Positions 57,876 to 64,000 of a stretch of DNA of 64,000 nt are shown one piece after another; position 1 is the stretch's first letter, and every line of letters begins with the position of its first letter. The stretch is from Halichoerus grypus. Lineage: Eukaryota; Chordata; Mammalia; Carnivora; Phocidae. The notes under the pieces are model-generated. The model ran no database searches. It was not told the origin of the DNA and saw only the letters and a list, made by a program, of their open reading frames with translations. A program made the position numbers and the translations under genes. The stretch is taken from the NCBI RefSeq assembly GCF_964656455.1, contig NC_135715.1, forward strand, positions 163,462,437 through 163,526,436. The letters run 5' to 3'.

Positions 57876-60024
57876 TGCTCAGGAATGATGTACGCAGGAT
57901 CCAATGTTAGCCAACAGGTCAAAATTCCAGGGCTCATTTTGGGTTCCATTGTCTCTGTTACCTTTGTGCGCCACTAGCACTTCATGAAGTTCCGGAAGCT
58001 AAAAATGGGAATGACCAGGATGTAGAGTCACTCAAAGGGGCACCACTCAGTCTGTGCTGAAACGGTAGCTACTGAGACAAAGCCACCCAAGTGGAGAGCA
58101 GAAGTAGCTATTTTACAACATCAAGCCACCGAAACAGTCCTTTGAGTTGTGTGACTTTTAAGGATATAATTCGAGAGAATTGTCCTGTGGTCAGTTTGGG
58201 ACTGGCTGGGTTTTTTTCCTACTTATTCTTCCACAGGTTTACTTTGATAAAGGGAGCTTGTATTTCTATGTAAGAACTACAAAAAATAGATTTTTAAAAT
58301 TTCTTTAAAGTGGAATTTTTTTACCCTGATGTCTTCAATTATTTTATCTTAGTTTAGATGTATTAAAATATTTTTAAAAACCCTTTGTTTATAAGGTTTA
58401 TAAGGTTGTGTGTGCTTGTTTAGTTTTTATATTTAAGGAAGTTTTCCTTATTTCAGTTTTAGTGAAACACTATGTCAAATATGTATTTATCTGACAAAGA
58501 GTTGTACGCCTTGTTTTAAATTTTGTGATGTTTTGAAACATAAATATAACGTATGGAATGGTTATAATATCTATTGCATACGTTGCCCTAGATGTGTTGC
58601 TATCTACATGATTCAGACTTTCAATTTCCAAAATCTCTTGAACCTACAATACTTTTTCAGACAATGGTTATTAAATAATAAAGATTTTCTAAAGCTAAAT
58701 CAAATTTCTAGAAACTCAAGAGGCAGGATTTATATTAGATAGAAGTAAACTTAAAATTGAGTCTTGATGCCTCTGTAGATAAATAGTATTTGTATTGAAT
58801 TAGGAATAAGCTATACATTAATGTTTTTAATCCATCCCTTACAGGAATATGGGCTTTAGAGTTTATTTCTTTTGATGTCTTGGATAAGACAATGACTTCT
58901 TACCATTTGTTATTGTTTTTAATGTTACATGCTTTCCTTAGCAAGCTGATGAGGGAACTTTGCTGTCGATTGCTCCAACCGCCCCCTGCCTCTATGTGAG
59001 GCAGAGCAAAGCTGTATGATTTCTTCCTAGATCCTGTCTCCTGGCTCTACCTACCAGGGGAATCATGCATTGTAAGCTGCATTTCAGTGTTGGCCACGCT
59101 GCTGTTCTATCTAGCTAACATAGCCCAAGTATCCACTATGAAAAGTTACCTTCTACAGATTAAGTTTACTTTGTATTAATTTTACAGATTAAAGGTTGGA
59201 CTCTATCTGAATATTCTGTGCAAATGCATTTTCCAGCTGTGACACATAGGCTGCTTTGCCTGGATAAACTGGTTTCCTGGCTAGGTTAGCAAAATTCTTC
59301 AAAATATAGGGGTTATTATTTTTTGTTTCTCAAAGAGAAGCTAGAGTAGTTTCCAGTGAACTGAAGAAGACGGATCTTACAGAAAGTAAAATTGATTTTA
59401 AAAGGATTGTAAGATTTTATGAACTTATTTTTTTTTAGTTAGTAAGTTACTTTTTAAAGGAGATAAATAGTACATTTTTATGTCAATAGTAGAAATGACT
59501 GATGCATAGCCTGAGTTTTTTCTCAAGAGTTATTTCATGTGCAAGTAATGCCAGGCAGTGAGCTCTGGAGAATATTTGGAGCACTGTCAAGGATAATACC
59601 CCTGCCTAAATATGGGCGCTCATGGACTTAGTGAAAATACGTAATATGCACCAGGCCATTCATTCGTGTTCAATATACATGTACTTTTAATATGAAAAGG
59701 TAAGATGTATTATTGGTTGTTGATTAGACCAGCTTTTCTCCTTTGGTTATAGAATAGAATAAATTTCTCAATCTATGTAATATGTAGGAAATGAATATTT
59801 GGTCTATACTTAAGATATTTACTTTTCCAGAGATGAAGTTTCTTTTCTGTGGGAAGATTTCTTCACAATTTTGATAGGTTTTACTAAGAATTTTTTTTAA
59901 ACCTTGAATAAATGGAGGAACATACCACATACCTGGATGTTAATACTGAATTTTATAATGTTTTAAATCTGGACAAGTTGGCTATCTGACCTGCAGGCTA
60001 AATCTGGCGTGCAGGAGAGAGAAC

Positions 60025-60046
60025 AAGAGAGAGAGAGAGAGAGAGA
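60025..60046. repeat. (AG)n microsatellite
   Basis: Eleven AG units without interruption. Confidence 0.95.
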
Positions 60047-60358
60047 CTGGTGAATTTTTTTTCAATTTCAATTCGATTTGAAATATGTTTGGATAATACA
60101 GACATTATTCTGCAGGTGCCAAAAGTACCTTTCTTTTCTCATGTAGCACTGGCTTGCTTCATTCATTTATGTTACCTGCATGGCTTCTAGAATCATTTGA
60201 GTTTTTGGCCATTTTGTGTTTTAATCAATTTAGGAAAAGCAACTGTATTTTATATAATCCTATCTAATATTACAGTGCATTTGAGGGGGAATTTAAGGTC
60301 ATCTGGACTGCTTTCTGGGTTAGAGAAAGTGAAATGGAGACTTACAACCAACCAACTT

Positions 60359-60792
60359 TTTAAAAAAGTTTTTATTTTAATTTCGGTTAGTTAACATACA
60401 GTGTTATATTAGTACTGGGTATACAATATAGTGATTCAGCATTTCCATACATCACCCAGTGCTCATCACGACAAGTGCACTCCTTCATCCCCATCACCTG
60501 TTTCACCCATCCCCCATCCACCTTCCCTCTGGTAACTATCAGTTTGTTCTATATAGTTAAGAGTCTGTTTCTTGGTTTATTTCTCCACATGCGCCCCCCC
60601 ACCTTGCTCATTTGTTTCTTAAATTCCACATATGAGTGAAATCGTATGGTATTTGTCTTTCTCTGACGGACTTATTTAGAATATACTCTCTAGCTCCATC
60701 CATGTTGTTACAAATGGCAAGATCTCATTTTTTATGGCTGAATAATATCCCAGTGTGTGTGTATATACACTGCATCTTCTTTGTCCATTCAT
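60359..60792 (-). mobile_element. 5'-truncated L1 3' end
   Basis: TCACCCAGTGCTCATCACGA, ACATATGAGTGAAATCGTAT and TTTATGGCTGAATAATATCC mark an antisense L1. Exact 12-base duplications ACCAACCAACTT (60347-60358, 60793-60804) define the insertion. Confidence 0.93.
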
Positions 60793-60931
60793 ACCAACCA
60801 ACTTATGTTTTCATTGAGCAAACCTAATTTTGATTAACCAGGGGAAGAACCTCCTCTACAGTATTTAACTGGCTTGACTCTGGTGGAGGAGAGGTGAGTA
60901 AATCTATTCCTCTGGGCGGATGGTGATTGTA

Positions 60932-61119
60932 CAGTGGGTTCTGAAAGCGTGGCCACCAGAGCAGCATCAACATCGTGCAAGAACTTATTTGGGGGAAAAA
61001 AATTACCCAGCCCTTACCCAGAGCTCCTGAATCGGAAACTGTGGGAGATGTAACCCTGCATTCAGTAAACAAGCTTTGCAGGGCATCCCGATGGCGCTCT
61101 AAAACTGGAGAACTATTGG
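60932..61119 (+). mobile_element. MER3-like hAT element
   Basis: CAGTGGGTTCTGAAAGCGTG, ACCAGAGCAGCATCAACATC, GAGCTCCTGAATCGGAAACT and GAGAACTATTGG give both ends of a MER3-type element. Confidence 0.75.
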
Positions 61120-61174
61120 TTTATTGAATCCTATTATTGCAGTAAGATCAGTGGAATGAAGGGTTTTTCCTTGA

Positions 61175-61330
61175 ATGGAAGAAACCTGGGGTCTGGTCTT
61201 GAACAAACCTCTTGCCAGCTGTGTGAGCATGACTCCTCTGAATCCCTGTTCCCTGATTGTAAAATGAGGGAATGGTGTTCTGTGATCCAAGGCATTCATA
61301 ATTTCAAAGGTCTTTCAATTGTATTATTTC
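61175..61330 (+). repeat. MIR element
   Basis: GGGGTCTGGTCTTGAACAAA, CTGTTCCCTGATTGTAAAAT and GAGGGAATGGTGTTCTGTGA are sense MIR landmarks. The 121-codon open frame at 61156-61521 runs through it. Confidence 0.6.
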
Positions 61331-64000
61331 TTCTCTTCCATTGCTATGCAATTAAAAATAAAAAGCCAGAAAAAGCACCATTCAATCTTCCTTTGTTTAA
61401 GGGGCTATGGGAAATGAAAGTAGAGAATTTGTCAAGTGCCCTTAGGCTACAAACTGATAATGGAAGAAATGGCCCTGAATCTTTGTTAACACCTGTAGGC
61501 CTTGCCTTAGAAGATACTTGACAAGAACAGTTGAAATATTTAGTGGTACTTGATGTGCTGGAGTATGAAACCAAGTGTAATTTAAGCAATTTAGAGCCCA
61601 TTGAACTTGTCTAGCTAGCGCAATTGGTATAGCCAACAAATGGTTATGAAGGAAGCAGTTAATATTAACGGTTTCCTGTACGACTTGGCATGTTTTAAAA
61701 CGAATGAATTATAAAATCCTAGTCTCTATGCTCATTTGTTGTGGTGTTCTTTCCTCACAAACTTTATTTGTATTTGTTCTGTGCTTTAACTTCTAACGTA
61801 GTTCCATATATTTTATTTCGTGTAATAGCCAGGAAAACCTATCAAATAATAGTTTATTAGAACCATGAAGCAGAGATGAAAGTTGTGGTTTATTTGGTCA
61901 ATACCTGGTAATTCTTAGAAACTCTTTTGTGAATCTCATTGACGTTTCTGGGTTTTAAATAGTACATATGTTGAAAACATATTTAATATTCTCATTAAAA
62001 AAGCATAATGGAAAATTCAAATATTATAGAGGTATGTGATATGAAAAATTAAAAAAAACCCTTCAAATCCACTTTCCCACTTTTGCCCACTGCCTGAGCA
62101 AGCATTGTTTGTTACATGTTCTTTGTATTGTTTTTTCTAAATTGCACTATAAAAAATACTAGTGTATTACACCCGTAATGTGCTGTTGTCACACTTTGTT
62201 TCCTGTTAAATGCAAGTCCAAGTGTCAATTCCTTTGGAAAATCTTTGGCAGAATAGCTAGTATTTTGGTGAAATCTTTATATTCATCCTCATAAAAGTGA
62301 AATGCAGATAGGAATGCCATTATAAATCAAAGCCAAGAAGAACTGAAGTAAAAAATTTGAGGAAATCACCAGCAAACTAATTTGCCTCTAGAGCTTATGA
62401 AGTAGAAAGGTGCCCTTTTGTAAAATGGTATATTATGTGATTGTAACAAGGGATTGATTGAAGTAAATGATCTTGCAGAGTTGGTTGAGAAATTAACTTA
62501 ATGGTAATATTCCTGTAGGAAAGTCTGGACTGGAGTATTCCGCTCTCTGTTGTTACTGAGATTTTCAAATTAAGTGGCAATGTCCTTGGAGCATGTACCA
62601 GGTTCAATCTCAGAAATGATCAGCGTTCATCAAATCAGTCAACAAATATTTTTGCAGCTCTGTGCATCAGGCATGACATGTTTTGAGAGCTTTTTGCAAG
62701 ATTTTGTATTTATCTGCCCCTTTGAAGGAACAGTTCCACTACTCATACCTATTCACACCCCCTGCCACTACCTAGAACCAGCTTTACACCCATCTTCTGC
62801 TTATCTCCCTCTCACCTTCCACCTGCATTCACACCTGACAGGTACTTATTTCTCCCCCCTGCCACCCCCATCAGGGGTCTTTGTAGCTGCTTTTGTCATT
62901 GACCAAGATATGTTTAGAAAAATTTTAATCTCTTGTGCAATTTTGGCAAACAGCAGCCTCAGCTCTGCTTTTTCCTAACAAATAACTTGCAGATTGTCAT
63001 GTTTCTGTTGGGAGAAGGAAAAACGTCCAATCAGAACAGAATTGAAATGATATAAATTAGGCTCATTGTTTAGCAAATCGCTGGTGTTAGGTAAGAATTA
63101 TAGATAAGAATAGCCCGGCCCTCTTAAGGATCAGAGCAGGCATGTGTGCATGCATGAGGAAACCAGGCCTTTGTTAGTATCCTCTCTGAAATGGCTATTA
63201 AAGTAATTACAGTAATTTATAGATTTTTTTTTCCCCCTTCGATTTCAAAACGGGTTCCATTTTTTGTCTTTTGTCTTGAGTTCCTCAGTTGGAGAGTGTA
63301 TATGTGTTAGCGTGTGCTGGGTGGCGCTCCTATAGTCGCCATGAATTAATCTGCACCCGGACCGATGAGGTGTGGTGCTCACAGACACCCGAAGATGGCT
63401 TTGCCGGCTTTGCTGTCGGGAAGTCCTTGGCCCTTTGAGAATAATAAGCGAATTGTACTGTACAATACCATAGCTTAGTGGTTAATTATAGTTTGTCATG
63501 GAACCACTTAAAATTGCCGTGTTTGATTTAAAGAGACATTTTTTTTTCTGAATGTCTTTAAAAATACATCCATTCACAGCTATGGATTTTGTGATTATAC
63601 TTCATTGCATTTTTATGGCATTGACGTTTGTATATAAGAATAGCAATACTTTCTGTGGCTCTTAGAGGGAGGCTTTAAAAATCTATTGACCGCATACATA
63701 ACCTAGTACGTGCTCATTGTGCAAGACTTGTAATTGTAGTGTGATAGAATGACAAAGAGAATTTTATGTAGTGGTACTTTTCTATATTTAATTTTTTATG
63801 AAGTAACTCCAATAGTTTCAAGTCCCAAGAATGCCTTATAACAATTTATGCTCATTTTCCCTTATCTTTGCCCGAACAACACAAGTTGTTAAAAGTGACT
63901 TTCTTTTTAACAAGTTCATGTTGAATGTAGAGATTAGGCTATTTCTCAATAAGCCTTGGCATCATTATTATTTATAATAGTAGTTGGTATTGTTTATGTA

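Larger units (their letters stand above)
53881..64000. other. Downstream or intergenic DNA
   Basis: Contains a hAT relic (54.9 kb), L1M (55.7 kb), a SINE (57.3 kb), L1 3' ends (57.5, 60.4 kb), MIRs and a MER3-like element. 53.9-54.9, 58.0-60.0 and 61.35-64.0 kb contain no recognised gene. Open frames at 61156-61521 and 62574-62978 lack other coding signs. Confidence 0.4.

Noticed and set aside
60025..60046. AG repeat as a promoter element
   Set aside because: A simple microsatellite with no nearby gene start.
61156..61521. 121-codon frame as a gene
   Set aside because: It includes a MIR element and has no splice or codon evidence.
1..64000. CRISPR arrays, bacterial operons, riboswitches, rRNA or intact tRNA genes
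   Set aside because: The sequence is mammalian. The regularly recurring blocks are SINEs, and the only tRNA-like piece outside the SINEs is a half-molecule retrocopy.

Overview
The window is nuclear DNA of a carnivoran mammal. It is AT-rich, almost entirely non-coding, and filled with retroposons. About 20 tRNA-Lys-derived carnivore SINEs (SINEC type) are present, most with intact target-site duplications. They have the long CTTCGGCTCAGG and CCCACTCCCCCTGCTTGTG body typical of arctoid caniforms (bear, seal and mustelid relatives). I see no young dog-type SINEC_Cf copy (GGGATCCCTGGGTGGCGCAG head) and no cat-type body. Carnivore L1 3' ends, old mammalian L1M, L2, MIR and MER5/MER3-type hAT relics support the same reading. 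Order and lineage are inferred from repeats only.

One protein-coding gene can be supported. It lies on the + strand from before base 1 to about 53,880. Five open segments have splice-like borders and compatible phases: 1087-1284 (phase 0/0), 1347-1489 (0 to 2), 10810-10900 (2 to 0), 29944-30037 (0 to 1) and 53573-53838 (1 to a TGA stop), with an AATAAA 18 bases after the stop. Together they would encode about 260 residues of the C-terminal part of a helical, Leu/Phe/Cys-rich, possibly alpha-solenoid-like protein. I do not recognise the gene. Exons upstream of the window and the promoter are missing.

Region by region: 1-1.5 kb holds an old repeat followed by two exons separated by a very short 62-base intron. 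1.5-10.8 kb is a repeat-rich intron with an L1 3' end, a SINE, a MIR and a tRNA-Lys 5'-half retrocopy. 10.8 kb holds a 91-base exon whose 3' edge overlaps a U12-like 5' splice motif. 10.9-29.9 kb is an intron with a SINE/L1 chimera at 13.9-14.4 kb, L1M and L2 relics, and four antisense SINEs packed at 23.7-26.0 kb. 29.94 kb holds a 94-base exon lying 36 bases after a SINE. 30.0-53.6 kb is an intron with a split L1, many SINEs and two similar old repeats near 38-39.7 kb. 53.6-53.9 kb is the presumed last exon. 53.9-64 kb is downstream or intergenic DNA with L1, MIR and hAT relics, and a CpG-containing, possibly conserved segment near 63.3 kb.

The most interesting observations are the unrecognised gene and its unusual splice sites, the SINE-L1 chimeric insertion with one shared target duplication, and the tailless tRNA-Lys half-molecule retrocopy. 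I found no CRISPR arrays, bacterial operons or functional RNA genes.
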